A stretch of DNA of 64,000 nucleotides, taken from assembly GCF_001296045.1 (NCBI RefSeq), contig NZ_LJHS01000009.1:147933-211932 (forward strand), given 5' to 3'. Each line of letters opens with the position of its first letter. Position 1 is the stretch's first letter. This stretch comes from Rhizobium sp. AAP43. Lineage in GTDB: Bacteria > Pseudomonadota > Alphaproteobacteria > Rhizobiales > Rhizobiaceae. The translations under genes and the position numbers were made by a program. The notes below the pieces were generated by a model. It made no database searches and had not been told where the DNA came from. It saw nothing but the letters and a program-made list of their open reading frames with translations. This document shows positions 9,596 through 19,787 of the stretch, one piece after another.

Positions 9596-11506
9596 TCAGA
9601 ATTCGGACCAATCCTTCGCCACGGCCGCGTTACCCTGGAAGGCTCGTGCGACCTTGCCGGCCATGCCGCGCGCCGGCGACGGCACCGGCCGACTGCTAGG
9701 CGCAACATGAGCCGGATACCCCCGCTCCGACTGTCCGGCCAGACGGAACTGCGCTGTCAGCTCGCGCAGCGCATTGGCCTGCTGGGCAAGACCATGTGAC
9801 GAGGCCGTCGACTGCTCGACCATGGCCGCATTCTTCTGCGTACCCTGGTCCATATGGTTCACGGCCGCGCTGATCTCCTGCAGACCGGTGGACTGCTCCC
9901 GCGCCGAGGTGACGATCGCTGCGACATTGCGGTTGATTTCCTGCACCTGGGTGACGATCGCCTCAAGAGCCCGGCCGGTTTCGCCAACCAGCGCCACGCC
10001 GCTGCGAACCTGATCGCCGGATGCGGTGATCAGCACCTTGATTTCCTTGGCGGCATTGGCCGAACGCTGGGCCAGTTCACGAACTTCCTGGGCAACGACA
10101 GCAAAGCCCTTGCCCGCATCTCCCGCACGCGCCGCTTCAACGCCGGCGTTGAGCGCCAGAAGGTTGGTCTGGAAGGCAATGTCGTCGATCACGCCGATGA
10201 TATTGGAGATCTGGCTCGACGAGTTCTCGATCTTCTGCATCGCATCGACGGCACGACGGACGACGTCCCCCGAATGTTCCGCACCCTGCTTGGTCCGGCC
10301 GACCAGGGCACCCGCCTGTTCGGCACGCTGAGCCGAATCCTTGACGGCCGTGGTGACCTCGTCGAGCGCGGCTGCGGTCTGCTCGACCGAGGAGGCCTGC
10401 TGCTCGGTTCGCTTGGAAAGATCCCCTGATGCGGCCAGCATCTCGTTGGCACCGGCGTCGATGGCGCGCGCGTTTTCAACCACATCGCGCATGACATCAT
10501 GCAGGCGGGTAACAGACTGGTTGAAGTTAAGGCGCAGCGCATCAAGTTGGGCAGCGAAGCCTTGATCGATCTTCACGGTGAGATCGCCATCGGAAAGCCG
10601 CTGCAGGCCGGAGGCGAGCTGCTCGACGGCAAACTGCACCTCGGCCGCCTCACGCGCCTTCTGTTCTTCCCGCGCCAGCCGTTCCGTCTCGCTCAGCGAG
10701 CGGTCGGCTTCAGCCTGCAATTCGAGACGCTCGCGCTCAAGCGCGTTTTCGCGGAAGACGCTGACGGCGGCGGCCATCTCACCGATTTCATCATGCCGTC
10801 CCTCATGCGGGATCACCGCAGCCGTATCACCCTCGGCAAGCTTCTTCATCGAAGCCGTAATCTCCCCGATCGGGCGGGTCACCCGGCTGATCGAGACGAG
10901 TGCGGCGGCAAGAGCCAGCAAGGCTGCAAAGACAACGGCCGCAAGGGTCGAATAGCGCGCCACGTCCGAGGCCGCAGCACTGGCTTCGCGCTCGGCACTG
11001 CTCAGAGCGACATTGTCGGCAATCATGTCTTTCAGGATCTTCCCGGCCTCGCCTCCGAGCGGCACCATTTTGGCGATGGTATCCTTGGCCTGGTAGAGCT
11101 TGGAGGCCATGGCCTGCGCAACGAATTGCTCACCCAGCGCCGAATAATCCCGCATGACGGCTGAATAGGCGTCGAAGCGCTCGCGCGCCTGGGGGTCCTG
11201 GATACCTGCGCCATAGGCCGCAGAAGCGGTATCGAGCGCGGTGATCGACACCTGGAGGCTTTCGACCAGCGCCTTCTTGTCGTTGGCATTGCTGGCATTC
11301 AGGATCATCAGGTAAAGGCGGCGCACCTCACTGAGCTTGGAGTCCACATCGGCAACGCTCAGTGAACGACCGCTAAGTGCGTTCAAACGCGACATCTGGC
11401 CATTCACCTGATCAATAGACTGGACGGCCATCACACCCTGCAAAATGGAGACACCGACCAAAAGTGCGAAAAGCATCGGCAGGAGAAGGCTGATCTTGAG
11501 CTTCAT
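9596..11506 (-). CDS. Methyl-accepting chemotaxis protein
   Basis: 636 residues from MKLKISLL; an in-frame TTG 18 codons upstream is less likely. Transmembrane helix 1 (about 8-30), a periplasmic ligand domain of the four-helix type, transmembrane helix 2 (about 190-212), a HAMP domain and a long cytoplasmic signalling domain follow. The conserved hairpin tip is recognisable in the [20 protein letters not shown] segment. The last residues are DWSEF, matching the xWxxF CheR/CheB-docking pentapeptide, so it should be methylated normally. The ligand is unknown. The cytoplasmic half is very similar to the next receptor, indicating tandem duplication. Confidence 0.95.
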   Translation of the reverse strand: MKLKISLLLPMLFALLVGVSILQGVMAVQSIDQVNGQMSRLNALSGRSLSVADVDSKLSEVRRLYLMILNASNANDKKALVESLQVSITALDTASAAYGAGIQDPQARERFDAYSAVMRDYSALGEQFVAQAMASKLYQAKDTIAKMVPLGGEAGKILKDMIADNVALSSAEREASAAASDVARYSTLAAVVFAALLALAAALVSISRVTRPIGEITASMKKLAEGDTAAVIPHEGRHDEIGEMAAAVSVFRENALERERLELQAEADRSLSETERLAREEQKAREAAEVQFAVEQLASGLQRLSDGDLTVKIDQGFAAQLDALRLNFNQSVTRLHDVMRDVVENARAIDAGANEMLAASGDLSKRTEQQASSVEQTAAALDEVTTAVKDSAQRAEQAGALVGRTKQGAEHSGDVVRRAVDAMQKIENSSSQISNIIGVIDDIAFQTNLLALNAGVEAARAGDAGKGFAVVAQEVRELAQRSANAAKEIKVLITASGDQVRSGVALVGETGRALEAIVTQVQEINRNVAAIVTSAREQSTGLQEISAAVNHMDQGTQKNAAMVEQSTASSHGLAQQANALRELTAQFRLAGQSERGYPAHVAPSSRPVPSPARGMAGKVARAFQGNAAVAKDWSEF

Positions 11507-11658
11507 GACAAATGAAATCCCGACTTGAAAATTGGCATTGCGCAGAAAAAAACACTGCAATTTCTGCCTGACAGGGCGGGTCTAAGAAAACCTTACCGGG
11601 AAATGGGGGATTCTTGCCTCTCGGCCCGTCGTCCACGGGATATCAGTGGGCGACAAAC

Positions 11659-11684
11659 GAAAAATGGGGCATCGCTGCCCCATC
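11659..11684 (-). terminator. Rho-independent terminator of the upstream chemoreceptor gene
   Basis: On the minus strand a 7-bp ATGGGGC/GCCCCAT stem with a 6-base loop is followed by TTTTT, about 35 bases after the stop codon of the receptor gene at 11718-13637. It separates the two receptor genes transcriptionally. Confidence 0.88.
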
Positions 11685-11717
11685 TTCACTTCGTGTGCCT
11701 GCTCGGTCGAGCGAGGT

Positions 11718-13637
11718 TTAAAACTCGCTCCACTCCTGTGCGACGGCAGCATTGCCCTGGAAAGCACCGGCGATCTTGCGACCGAGAGCCCTGGCCGGAG
11801 ACGGCACGGGCTGGCGTGCGGCGGTGGCAACTGCGGGCATGGTCCGCTGTGCACCGGCATCGACCTTGAACTGGGCCATCAACTGGCGAAGCGCCGTCGC
11901 CTGCTGCGCAAGAGCATGACTTGCTGCCGTCGACTGCTCGACCATGGCCGCATTTTTCTGCGTGCCCTGATCCATCTGGTTGACGGCCATGTTGATTTCC
12001 TGGAGGCCGGTCGACTGTTCGCGAGCCGAGGTAACGATCGCCTCGACATTGCGATTGATCTCCTGCACCTGGATCACGATCGCGTCGAGCGCTCGGCCAG
12101 TCTCGTCGACCAACGCCACGCCGTTGCGCACCTGATCGCCAGATGCCGTGATCAGCGCCTTGATCTCCTTGGCCGCATTGGCCGAACGCTGAGCCAGTTC
12201 ACGCACTTCCTGGGCAACGACCGCAAAGCCCTTGCCGGCTTCACCAGCGCGTGCCGCTTCGACACCGGCATTGAGCGCCAGCAGGTTGGTCTGGAAAGCA
12301 ATGTCATCGATCACGCCGATAATGTTGGAGATCTCGGACGACGAATTTTCGATCTTCTGCATCGCATCGACGGCGCGGCGAACGACTTCACCGGAATGCT
12401 CGGCACTTTCCTTGGTGCGGCTGACGAGAGAGCCAGCCTGTTCGGCGCGGATGGACGAATCCTTCACTGCAGTCGTCACCTGTTCAAGCGCGGCTGCCGT
12501 CTCCTCGACGGAAGAAGCCTGCTGTTCGGTCCGCTTCGACAGGTCGTCGGCAGCAGCCAGCATCTCGTTGGCGCCGGCATCGATCGAGCGGGCATTTTCG
12601 CCAACCGAATGCAGCACATCGCGCAAGCGGTTGATCGACTGGTTGAAGTTGACACGCAAGCCATCGAGCTGGGCAGAAAAGGCCTGGTCGAGCTTGACCG
12701 TCAGATCACCGTCCGAAAGACGCTGCAGGCCGGAGGCGAGCTGGTCGACGGCAAACTGCACTTCAGCCGCTTCCTTCGCTTTCTGCTCTTCCCGGGCCAG
12801 ACGCTCGGTTTCGCTGAGGCTGCGATTCTCTTCCGCCTTGCGCTCCAGGTTGGCGCGCTCAAGCGCATTGTCACGGAACACGGATACGGCCGCTGCCATC
12901 TCGCCGATTTCGTCGCGGCGGTGATCGAACGGAATGGCCTTCTGTGTATCACCACGGGCGAGCCCGTTCATCGATGCGGTGATCGCCGAGATCGGCCGGA
13001 CAATGCGTTGAAAGCTGAAGAAGGCAGCGAGGGCGGCGATCAGCGTGCTGATCACGACCGAAGCGATCGTCGCATTGATGGCGAAGCTTGATATCTCGTC
13101 GGCATTGGTCAGAGCCGTCTGCGTGGTTTCGGCATTGGCGCTCAGCATCTCCTGCATGAGCCCACCCAGGGTCTTGGCATTGGCTGCCATCTCGCCGGAG
13201 AACAAGGCCTTTGCCCCTTCCCGATCGCCGGCCGCCGCCATGGTGACCAACTGCTTGCCCTGACGATCGTAGTCGGCCATTGCGGTGCGCATGGCTTCGA
13301 AGCGGGCCTTGGTCGCCGGCAGCGTGATCATTTTTTCATAATCGGCAAAGGCGGCATTGCGCTGTTCGATGGCGGTTTGGGCCGCGGCCTCCCTGCTCGC
13401 GACCTCCTCGCCAGGATTGGCGCTCAGCAGCAGCGCATAGGTGCGCCTGACTTCTGCAAAGGTGTCGTTCATGCGCGAAACGCCGATGGTCCGTGGCAAA
13501 CGTTCGCGGCCGATCACATCGACCTGCGCCTTCACGTTGCTGATGAAATGGGTCGCAAGAATGCCCTGGCCGATACCAAAGGCCACCACCACGGCAAAAA
13601 GCACGGGCAGCAAGGTCCTGATTTTAATGTCTGACAT
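11718..13637 (-). CDS. Methyl-accepting chemotaxis protein (paralogue)
   Basis: 639 residues. Same architecture as the downstream receptor: N-terminal signal-anchor (about 8-30), periplasmic four-helix domain, second transmembrane helix near 188-212, HAMP, and a methyl-accepting coiled coil with the [21 protein letters not shown] tip region. The C-terminus EWSEF is again an xWxxF docking pentapeptide. The cytoplasmic parts of the two receptors are nearly identical for long stretches while the periplasmic parts differ strongly, which points to duplication followed by change of sensing specificity. It has its own terminator. Confidence 0.95.
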   Translation of the reverse strand: MSDIKIRTLLPVLFAVVVAFGIGQGILATHFISNVKAQVDVIGRERLPRTIGVSRMNDTFAEVRRTYALLLSANPGEEVASREAAAQTAIEQRNAAFADYEKMITLPATKARFEAMRTAMADYDRQGKQLVTMAAAGDREGAKALFSGEMAANAKTLGGLMQEMLSANAETTQTALTNADEISSFAINATIASVVISTLIAALAAFFSFQRIVRPISAITASMNGLARGDTQKAIPFDHRRDEIGEMAAAVSVFRDNALERANLERKAEENRSLSETERLAREEQKAKEAAEVQFAVDQLASGLQRLSDGDLTVKLDQAFSAQLDGLRVNFNQSINRLRDVLHSVGENARSIDAGANEMLAAADDLSKRTEQQASSVEETAAALEQVTTAVKDSSIRAEQAGSLVSRTKESAEHSGEVVRRAVDAMQKIENSSSEISNIIGVIDDIAFQTNLLALNAGVEAARAGEAGKGFAVVAQEVRELAQRSANAAKEIKALITASGDQVRNGVALVDETGRALDAIVIQVQEINRNVEAIVTSAREQSTGLQEINMAVNQMDQGTQKNAAMVEQSTAASHALAQQATALRQLMAQFKVDAGAQRTMPAVATAARQPVPSPARALGRKIAGAFQGNAAVAQEWSEF

Positions 13638-13839
13638 GAGTAGATTCCGGGGAGGAGAGACGCATGCCGCAACATGTCAGGAAGCGCATCGAGCCTGACC
13701 GAAAAAGGGACGTTTCATGTCCGTGGAGTTGCGACGGACCCAGCTCTACCCGGCAATATTTAAAGAATTCATTTATTATAACAAAAAACAGTAGGTATCA
13801 CGACCAATTGAATCCAGAGGCCGGAATGGTGGAGGCGGA

Positions 13840-15705
13840 TCACTCCGCCGCCACCTCCTTCGCGCTCCCGGCATCGTGCTGGTCCGCCAGGAAACCACCC
13901 GATTGCCGGTTCCAGAGGTCGGCATAAATGCCGCCATTGGCCACCAGATCGAGATGCGTTCCCTCTTCGACGATCCGTCCCCGGTCGAGAACGATCAGGC
14001 GATCCATCTGCGTCAAGGTCGACAGGCGATGGGCAATCGCGATCACCGTCTTGTCCTCGATCAGCTTGAACAGGCTCTCCTGGATCGCCGCCTCGACTTC
14101 GGAATCAAGTGCCGACGTCGCCTCGTCGAGGATCAGGATCGGCGCGTCCTTGAGAAAGACGCGGGCGATCGCGATCCGCTGGCGCTGACCGCCGGACAGC
14201 TTGACGCCCCGCTCGCCAACATGCGCGTCCAGTCCCCGACGTCCCTGCTGGTCGGACAGTGCCTCGATGAAGTCCCAGGCATTGGCACGCTTCGCCGCCT
14301 CCATCACCTCGGCATCCGTGGCATCAGGCCGGCCATAGGCGATGTTGTCGCGGATGGAGCGATGCAAAAGGGACGTATCCTGCGTAACGACACCGACCAG
14401 CGCTCTCAGGCTGTCCTGCGACACGGTTGAGATATCCGTGCCGTCGATCAGGATCTTGCCCTTCTCGAGATCGTAGAACCGCAGCAGCAGGTTCATCAGC
14501 GTCGTCTTGCCCGCCCCGGAGCGGCCAACGAGACCAACCTTTTCGCCTGCCCTGATGGTCAGCGAGAAGTCCTCGATGACACCCTTTTCCTTGCCATAGT
14601 GGAAGCGCACGCCATCATAGACAATCTCGCCCTTCGGCGCTTCGAGCGCTTTTGCACCAGGTTGATCGACAATGTCATGCGCCTTCGTCATCATGCTCAT
14701 GCCGTCATAGACGGTGCCGATGTTTTCGAAGAGCGATGCCACCTCCCACATGATCCACTGCGACATGCCGTTGATACGCATGGAAAGGCCGATCGCCACG
14801 GCGATCGCGCCGACGGTGACGGTTCCGTTCAGCCAGAACCAGATGCCAAGGCCAGCCACCAGGAACTGGACGAGCACATTATTCATGTCGACGCAGATGT
14901 TCAGAAGCGAAATCTGCCGCATCTGGCGATGCACGGTGCCAAGGAAGGCATCCATCCCCTCGCGCGCATAGACCTCTTCGCGACCGGCATGCGAGAAGAG
15001 CTTCACGGTGCCGATATTGGTATAGCTATCGACAATCCGGCCCGTCATCATCGAGCGGGCATCAGCCTGCTCGCTGGACGATTTGCGCAGCTTCGGAATG
15101 AAGTGGCGCAAGATCAGCGCATAGATCACCAGCCATGCCACCAGGGGAATGCCAAGCCGCCAGTCCACCGACGCGACCAGCGCCAGCATCGAGACGAAGA
15201 AGGTCGTCGCATAGATGAAGACGTCGATCAGTTTCATCACGCTTTCGCGGATGGAGAGTGCCGTCTGCATGACCTTGGTCGAGACCCGGCCCGCGAATTC
15301 ATTGGCGAAGAAGGTCATCGAGTGACGCAGGAGGAAACGGTGCATTTGCCACCGTGCGATCATCGGAAAACTGCCCGCCAGCACCTGATGCATGGTGATC
15401 GTGTGCATGATGCCGAGCAGCGGCATGCCGAGGAGAAGCAGCGCCGCCATCCACATCAGCGTGCCGCCTTCCGTCTGCAGGAACGTGTCAGGATTGGCTG
15501 TCGAGAGCCAGTCGACGATATTGCCGAGGAATTGGTAGAGCAGGACTTCCACGACCGCGATCAGGCCCGAACAGGCGCCAAGCACGACCAACCACCAGCG
15601 CGCCGCCCGCGTATAGTGCCAGCAGAAGGCGATCAGCCCCTTCGGCGGCAGCACAGGATCGTCGGACGGATAGGGATTCAGGCGGTTTTCGAACCACGAG
15701 AACAT
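13840..15705 (-). CDS. ABC half-transporter (permease-ATPase fusion), paralogue
   Basis: 621 residues with a GGAG ribosome site 8 bases before the ATG. N-terminal six-helix permease (about 20-310) and C-terminal ATPase with Walker A GRSGAGKTT, signature LSGGQRQR and Walker B ILILDEATSALD. It is a paralogue of the transporter at 6432-8303: both open with a short amphipathic FENRLNP/FENWIDP segment and share the VTQDTSLLHRSIRDNI / VTQDTALLHRSIRDNI loop. An exporter is expected and the substrate is unknown. The two may pair as a heterodimer or be independent homodimers. Confidence 0.93.
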   Translation of the reverse strand: MFSWFENRLNPYPSDDPVLPPKGLIAFCWHYTRAARWWLVVLGACSGLIAVVEVLLYQFLGNIVDWLSTANPDTFLQTEGGTLMWMAALLLLGMPLLGIMHTITMHQVLAGSFPMIARWQMHRFLLRHSMTFFANEFAGRVSTKVMQTALSIRESVMKLIDVFIYATTFFVSMLALVASVDWRLGIPLVAWLVIYALILRHFIPKLRKSSSEQADARSMMTGRIVDSYTNIGTVKLFSHAGREEVYAREGMDAFLGTVHRQMRQISLLNICVDMNNVLVQFLVAGLGIWFWLNGTVTVGAIAVAIGLSMRINGMSQWIMWEVASLFENIGTVYDGMSMMTKAHDIVDQPGAKALEAPKGEIVYDGVRFHYGKEKGVIEDFSLTIRAGEKVGLVGRSGAGKTTLMNLLLRFYDLEKGKILIDGTDISTVSQDSLRALVGVVTQDTSLLHRSIRDNIAYGRPDATDAEVMEAAKRANAWDFIEALSDQQGRRGLDAHVGERGVKLSGGQRQRIAIARVFLKDAPILILDEATSALDSEVEAAIQESLFKLIEDKTVIAIAHRLSTLTQMDRLIVLDRGRIVEEGTHLDLVANGGIYADLWNRQSGGFLADQHDAGSAKEVAAE

Positions 15706-16113
15706 GAGATGTCTCCGAAATGGATAGGCGCAGCCTGACGGATATGCGGTGTCGCGACGGCGCGAAATGTCAATGAGGAAGGCCTTGTCGGCCTCAGGAC
15801 GAAATTACCGGTGAAAGAAGGGCGATGAACTCGCCGTCACGCAATCAGGGTAAAAACGCGGAATGGCGTGTGAATACCAGATCGATCCATCAATGGCCCT
15901 CCCGCTTGCGTGTTGAACAGGCACTCTTTCTACCGTCCTGTTCAGTTTTTGACCATAAGCCTCTTCGAAAGGCCGGGCATTCCACCGTGACTGTTGCAAG
16001 AGAGGCACAGCCAGGGCCCATGGTGGATCGAGAAGAAGGACCACTGGCGCGAAGCAGGCCGCCGTTTGCCACCACGCTTGAGCCGCGCCGTCACCTGTCG
16101 TAAGCAAACCGCC
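15706..16113. promoter_or_regulatory. Intergenic region between divergent ABC and trmL genes
   Basis: 408 bases holding the start regions of two divergent genes. Short frames exist on both strands but none has a ribosome site or recognisable product. An imperfect inverted repeat, CTGTTCA near 15941-15947 against TGAACAG near 15914-15920, could be a regulator site. Nothing else was identified. Confidence 0.35.
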
Positions 16114-16572
16114 ATGACCGACTTGCGCATCGCCCTGTTCCAGCCCGACATTCCCGGCAATACCGGCACGATCCTGAGGCTTGCCGCCTGTCTTGGGCTG
16201 AAGGTCGATATCATCGAGCCCGCCGGTTTTGTCCTGTCCGACAAAAATCTCAGGCGCGCCGGCATGGATTATCTGGCCAGCGTCGCCATGACCCGGCACA
16301 TCAACTGGGACCGCTTCGACGCCTGGCGGCTCAGTGAGGGACGCCGGCTGGTGCTCGCCTCGACAAGGGCGGCCCTCCCCTATACCCGCCTCGACTACCG
16401 GGCGAATGATATTCTCCTCTTCGGTCGCGAAAGCGCGGGGGTCCCGGAGCATGTCCATGACCTTGCGGAAGAGCGCGTGCTCATTCCCATGGCCGAAGGG
16501 CAGCGGTCGATCAACGTCGCTCTCTCCGCCGCAATGATCGCTGGCGAAGCCATGCGCCAGACAGGGCCCTGA
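16114..16572 (+). CDS. trmL: tRNA (cytidine/uridine-34 2'-O)-methyltransferase
   Basis: 152 residues, the family length of about 155. A SPOUT (trefoil-knot) enzyme that uses S-adenosylmethionine to methylate the wobble nucleotide 34 of leucine tRNAs. The N-terminal QPDIPGNTGTILRLAAC (9-25), the FGRESAGVPE knot motif (near 103-112) and the final IPMAEGQRSINVALSAA segment are characteristic. The start is set at the ATG of MTDLRIALF, which aligns with the family; the open frame extends 40 residues upstream without similarity. Confidence 0.94.
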   Translation: MTDLRIALFQPDIPGNTGTILRLAACLGLKVDIIEPAGFVLSDKNLRRAGMDYLASVAMTRHINWDRFDAWRLSEGRRLVLASTRAALPYTRLDYRANDILLFGRESAGVPEHVHDLAEERVLIPMAEGQRSINVALSAAMIAGEAMRQTGP

Positions 16573-16789
16573 CGCCGCTTGCGCTTGCCATTTTCTGCCT
16601 GCTGCCATCCCAGACCCCCTCTTTTCAAATCGACGAAACAATCATCGGACCTCAACCACCCTTGAGGTCAAGTGGCGCGTTTGGCTACAGCGAAAGTCTG
16701 GGCTTGAATACCCGCATGAAGCGCTTGAAAGATTGCTAATTCACCCGAAAGGCGGTATGCTGCGGCGCAACATTACGGGAGTTGGAGCC

Positions 16790-18199
16790 ATGTTCGAGAC
16801 AGCATTTGCCCTAGGCCTGACGCAGTTCGCACGATCCTTGAGTTTCCCCGAACGGCTCAGCCGCCGCCCCGTTCGAAACGCCGCCCTCGAGCCCTGGCGG
16901 CTTCGCAACACCGGGCTTGACGCACTCTATTATGACGTGAAGGCCCTGACGGCCGAAGAAACCTTCTATGTCAGCGACAGCATCGCCTCCGAGGGGCTGA
17001 TCATGATCGTGCCGCCGACCGGCCACGGCATGCTGACGCTATGCGACAGCGTCGAGGAATACCGGCTTCGCGGCGGAAAAGACGTCCATTCCATGGCCGT
17101 CGCCGGCATTGGTGGCTCGGCGATCGGGGCTGCCGCCTTTGCCCGTAACGTTGCCGATGCACTTGGACAGCCGGTTGCAGCCGTGGTCTCGGGCTATGGT
17201 CTCGGTGACCTTGTCAACGAGGCAATCGGCGGCGCATTCCTCTTCGGATGGATGGGCCATATCCGCGGAAATCTGGAGGCCATCGACGATGCGGTCGGCC
17301 GCCCCAAACTTGGGGCCTACGGGCAGCGGGCCGCAGACACGAACCCAGCGCGCCGCACCGGACTGGATAGCGATACGGTCGCAACCCTGCTGGCCGACAA
17401 GGATCTATCCTTTACCTTCATCGCGGGGCACTCGCGCGGAAACAAAGTCATTGCCGACGCCCTCTTCACACTCAAGCGCAACGACCCGGAACGTCTCGCA
17501 ACCCTTGTTGATGCCTGCCGCGTCGTCACCTTCGGCGGTCGCATCAAGATGCCGGAGGCCTTTACCGAAGTCATCGATGTCGTTGGCGAACTGGACTGGT
17601 TTGGCGAACTGAATTCTCGCCCGAAAATCCCGGCAGACCTGAAAGTGCCATTCTGCGGTCATTCGACCAATACCGACCTGCCCGGCACACTTCACGTCAC
17701 AAAGATCCTCAAGGGCATCATGGCCCGGGGCGCTGTGGTCGAAACGCCAATCTTATCGACGGCGCCCGAGGCCGCACCTGAGGAAATCCCGGCAAGCACA
17801 CTGCCTGCCGCGCCCGTGACGGCGCTCGCGCCTAAAACCGAAATCCCGCCCGAGCCCGCCGTGGAAGCCAAGCCAGAGCCAATATCGGCCCTCACGGAGG
17901 AACCCGTGGCCGCGGTCGAAGTTGCCAGCACCACGGCCATCGACCCGCAGAGCCTACCCGTTGCGACCCAGCTGGACGTCACGGACAGCGCCGAGGAAGC
18001 GGTACCGACATCGCTCTCCACAGCTGTGATGGAACCGGCAATTCCTGTCGAGCCCGCCACCACAGAGCACGTTTCGGAACCTCTGACCGCACAAGCGGAG
18101 GCTCCGGTTACAACGAAAGCCATCGCGCAGCCTGCGTCAAAGCCCGTCGTCCTGCCGCGCAGCAAAGCCAAGCCTGCCGCTGGCAAACGCCGCCGCTGA
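16790..18199 (+). CDS. Alpha/beta-hydrolase-like protein with Pro/Ala/Glu-rich tail
   Basis: 469 residues from an ATG with a GGAG-type site (GGGAGTTGGAGCC). A nucleophile-elbow motif GHSRGN (near 214-219) follows a hydrophobic FTFIAGHS strand, as in alpha/beta hydrolases and lipases, and an earlier AVAGIGGSAIGAAAF segment could form the oxyanion region. From about residue 320 to the end the protein is a low-complexity run rich in Pro, Ala, Glu, Val and Thr ending in a basic PAAGKRRR. Such a tail suggests an extended linker or surface attachment, not a catalytic part. No clear signal peptide. Substrate unknown; it might act on polyesters or lipids, but this is a guess. Confidence 0.65.
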   Translation: MFETAFALGLTQFARSLSFPERLSRRPVRNAALEPWRLRNTGLDALYYDVKALTAEETFYVSDSIASEGLIMIVPPTGHGMLTLCDSVEEYRLRGGKDVHSMAVAGIGGSAIGAAAFARNVADALGQPVAAVVSGYGLGDLVNEAIGGAFLFGWMGHIRGNLEAIDDAVGRPKLGAYGQRAADTNPARRTGLDSDTVATLLADKDLSFTFIAGHSRGNKVIADALFTLKRNDPERLATLVDACRVVTFGGRIKMPEAFTEVIDVVGELDWFGELNSRPKIPADLKVPFCGHSTNTDLPGTLHVTKILKGIMARGAVVETPILSTAPEAAPEEIPASTLPAAPVTALAPKTEIPPEPAVEAKPEPISALTEEPVAAVEVASTTAIDPQSLPVATQLDVTDSAEEAVPTSLSTAVMEPAIPVEPATTEHVSEPLTAQAEAPVTTKAIAQPASKPVVLPRSKAKPAAGKRRR

Positions 18200-18205
18200 G
18201 ACACG

Positions 18206-18240
18206 AAAGCCGCCAGAAAACCGGCGTCTTTCCATTTTTT
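18206..18240. terminator. Weak hairpin between convergent genes
   Basis: An imperfect hairpin (GCCGG/CTGGC read on the minus strand, with a wobble pair) followed by a T-run on the plus strand lies between the hydrolase-like gene and the flagellin gene. Termination is plausible but the stem is short. Confidence 0.4.
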
Positions 18241-18249
18241 ATCAGAGGC

Positions 18250-19209
18250 TTACAGGAAAAGGCTCAACTTCAGCGACATGGAGTTGTTGGCGATGTTGAG
18301 CCCACTCGCCTGCAGCTGTCGCTGAGCGCCGAGCGCTGCCTCGCGGGCGGACTGCTCGCCCATATCGGCATCCACCAGCTGACTGACAGCCGCGTCGTTC
18401 AAGCCCTGCAGATCCTCGACGAAATCGACATTGGCCGAAATTCGGTTGCGTGTCGAACTGACATCGGCGCTCGCCCCAACCATGTCGATCATCACGCGAT
18501 TGAGCGTCGTGATCATCCCGTCGAGTTCGTCACTGGTTGTGTTCTGATCGACGCGGATCTCGCGCGATGCATTGCCATTACCGACTGCGGATCCCGCGTC
18601 GAGGAGGTAATAATTATAGTTCACGCCGCTGATCGTTGTGCCGGAATAGGCCCGCGTCAACATGCCATCGGCCGCATCCTGCTTCGAAATCAGCGTAGAG
18701 TTGCCGGTGTCGAAGTCGATCATGTTGATCGAGAGGTCGCCGGCGCCATTGCTGGTCACGGATGCCAGCAGCGCAGCGACCTTAGGGCGGCTCCCCTCTT
18801 CCACCTGCAGCCAGTTTTCCCCCGCAAAACCACCAGATACTGCGATTGAGGCCAGTTGCCCCTTCATCTCATTAATGTCACTGCCAATCGTGGCACGGTT
18901 GGCCCCGACAGATTTGGCAATGATCAGTTTCTGCTGGATCTGGGCGACGACATCGGTGGCCTTGTCGAGCCCACTGGCGGCTGTATCGGTCATTGCGGCT
19001 GCAAGGCTGTTCGCATCCTGGACTGCCGTCATCGACAGGCTCTCGGCGCGCATCGTGGTGGCGATCGACCAGTAAGCGGCGTCATCTTGCGCACGGGCAA
19101 CGGTCTTGGCCGATGCGGTCTGGCGCTGGGAGGCGTCCAGGGCGACGGAAGACGCCGCAAGCCGCGAGGCCGCGCTGGTCGAAGTCGGATTGAACGAAAC
19201 TGAGGTCAT
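18250..19209 (-). CDS. Divergent rhizobial-type flagellin
   Basis: 319 residues from MTSVSFNP. The N-terminal D0/D1 region shows DDAAYWSIATTMRAES (near 50-65), corresponding to the DNAAYWSIATTMRSDN segment of Rhizobium and Agrobacterium flagellins, and FAGENWLQVEEG near 130. The C-terminus has RISANVDFVEDL and LVDADMGEQSAREAALGAQRQL, matching the family. It therefore keeps both polymerisation ends and should be secreted by the flagellar apparatus. It differs from standard rhizobial flagellin in the first 45 residues (Ser/Ala-rich). No other flagellar gene lies in the window, so it is an isolated copy. Confidence 0.88.
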   Translation of the reverse strand: MTSVSFNPTSTSAASRLAASSVALDASQRQTASAKTVARAQDDAAYWSIATTMRAESLSMTAVQDANSLAAAMTDTAASGLDKATDVVAQIQQKLIIAKSVGANRATIGSDINEMKGQLASIAVSGGFAGENWLQVEEGSRPKVAALLASVTSNGAGDLSINMIDFDTGNSTLISKQDAADGMLTRAYSGTTISGVNYNYYLLDAGSAVGNGNASREIRVDQNTTSDELDGMITTLNRVMIDMVGASADVSSTRNRISANVDFVEDLQGLNDAAVSQLVDADMGEQSAREAALGAQRQLQASGLNIANNSMSLKLSLFL

Positions 19210-19386
19210 GGAGAACTCGCCACCTGTCATGTCGCTTCATGGGCGGCATCATGCCGTCCGTCGTCATGGGGCATACTGACAGGCAGCATTTGTATTTCGA
19301 TTGATCGAAACATTAGAATTTTAGCAAGACTTCAGATCGCATCGCTTTTTCACGATCAAAGCCAGTTTGTCTCAACAGCCTGACTT

Positions 19387-19644
19387 TCAGTCGGCCGATG
19401 ACAGACGCCGCATTGTGAATTCGATCTGATCGCCCTCGAGTTGGCGCCAGCTCTCGACCTCTGTCCAATAGGCAGCCTTTGGAAAGGCATTGAACCATTC
19501 GCGCGCCGTCGCCCGGGCTTCCTCTCGGGATTGGCAGTAGGTTTCCCTGACGAATTGAGAGGTTCCCCCAAGCGCGGCATGGGCGCGCTGTTCGGCAATG
19601 CGCTTCTTCAGGCCGTGAAATGACGGCGGACCGGGCATCTTCAT
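19387..19644 (-). CDS. Small conserved-type hypothetical protein
   Basis: 85 residues, cytosolic, with a good GAGGG ribosome site ahead of the ATG. It contains a central amphipathic stretch (SREEARATAREWFNAFP, about 39-55) and several aromatic residues, with no membrane helix or cysteine pair. The function is not recognised. It is divergent from hemF, sharing an intergenic region of about 140 bases. Confidence 0.65.
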   Translation of the reverse strand: MKMPGPPSFHGLKKRIAEQRAHAALGGTSQFVRETYCQSREEARATAREWFNAFPKAAYWTEVESWRQLEGDQIEFTMRRLSSAD

Positions 19645-19787
19645 CGTGACATCCCTCGCATGCGTGCAACTTTAATGCGCCTTCGCGTTCTTGGCGAGAA
19701 GATTTTCCGGGGACGCAAAGCCCGCCTCGGTGGCGGCCCGGTCTCGGACCTGATAAGGGCTGAATGACCGCAAAGGGGGAGAAGACC

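Noticed and set aside
15805..16641. 278-residue minus-strand frame over trmL and its upstream region
   Set aside because: It is antisense to the conserved TrmL gene and not protein-like.
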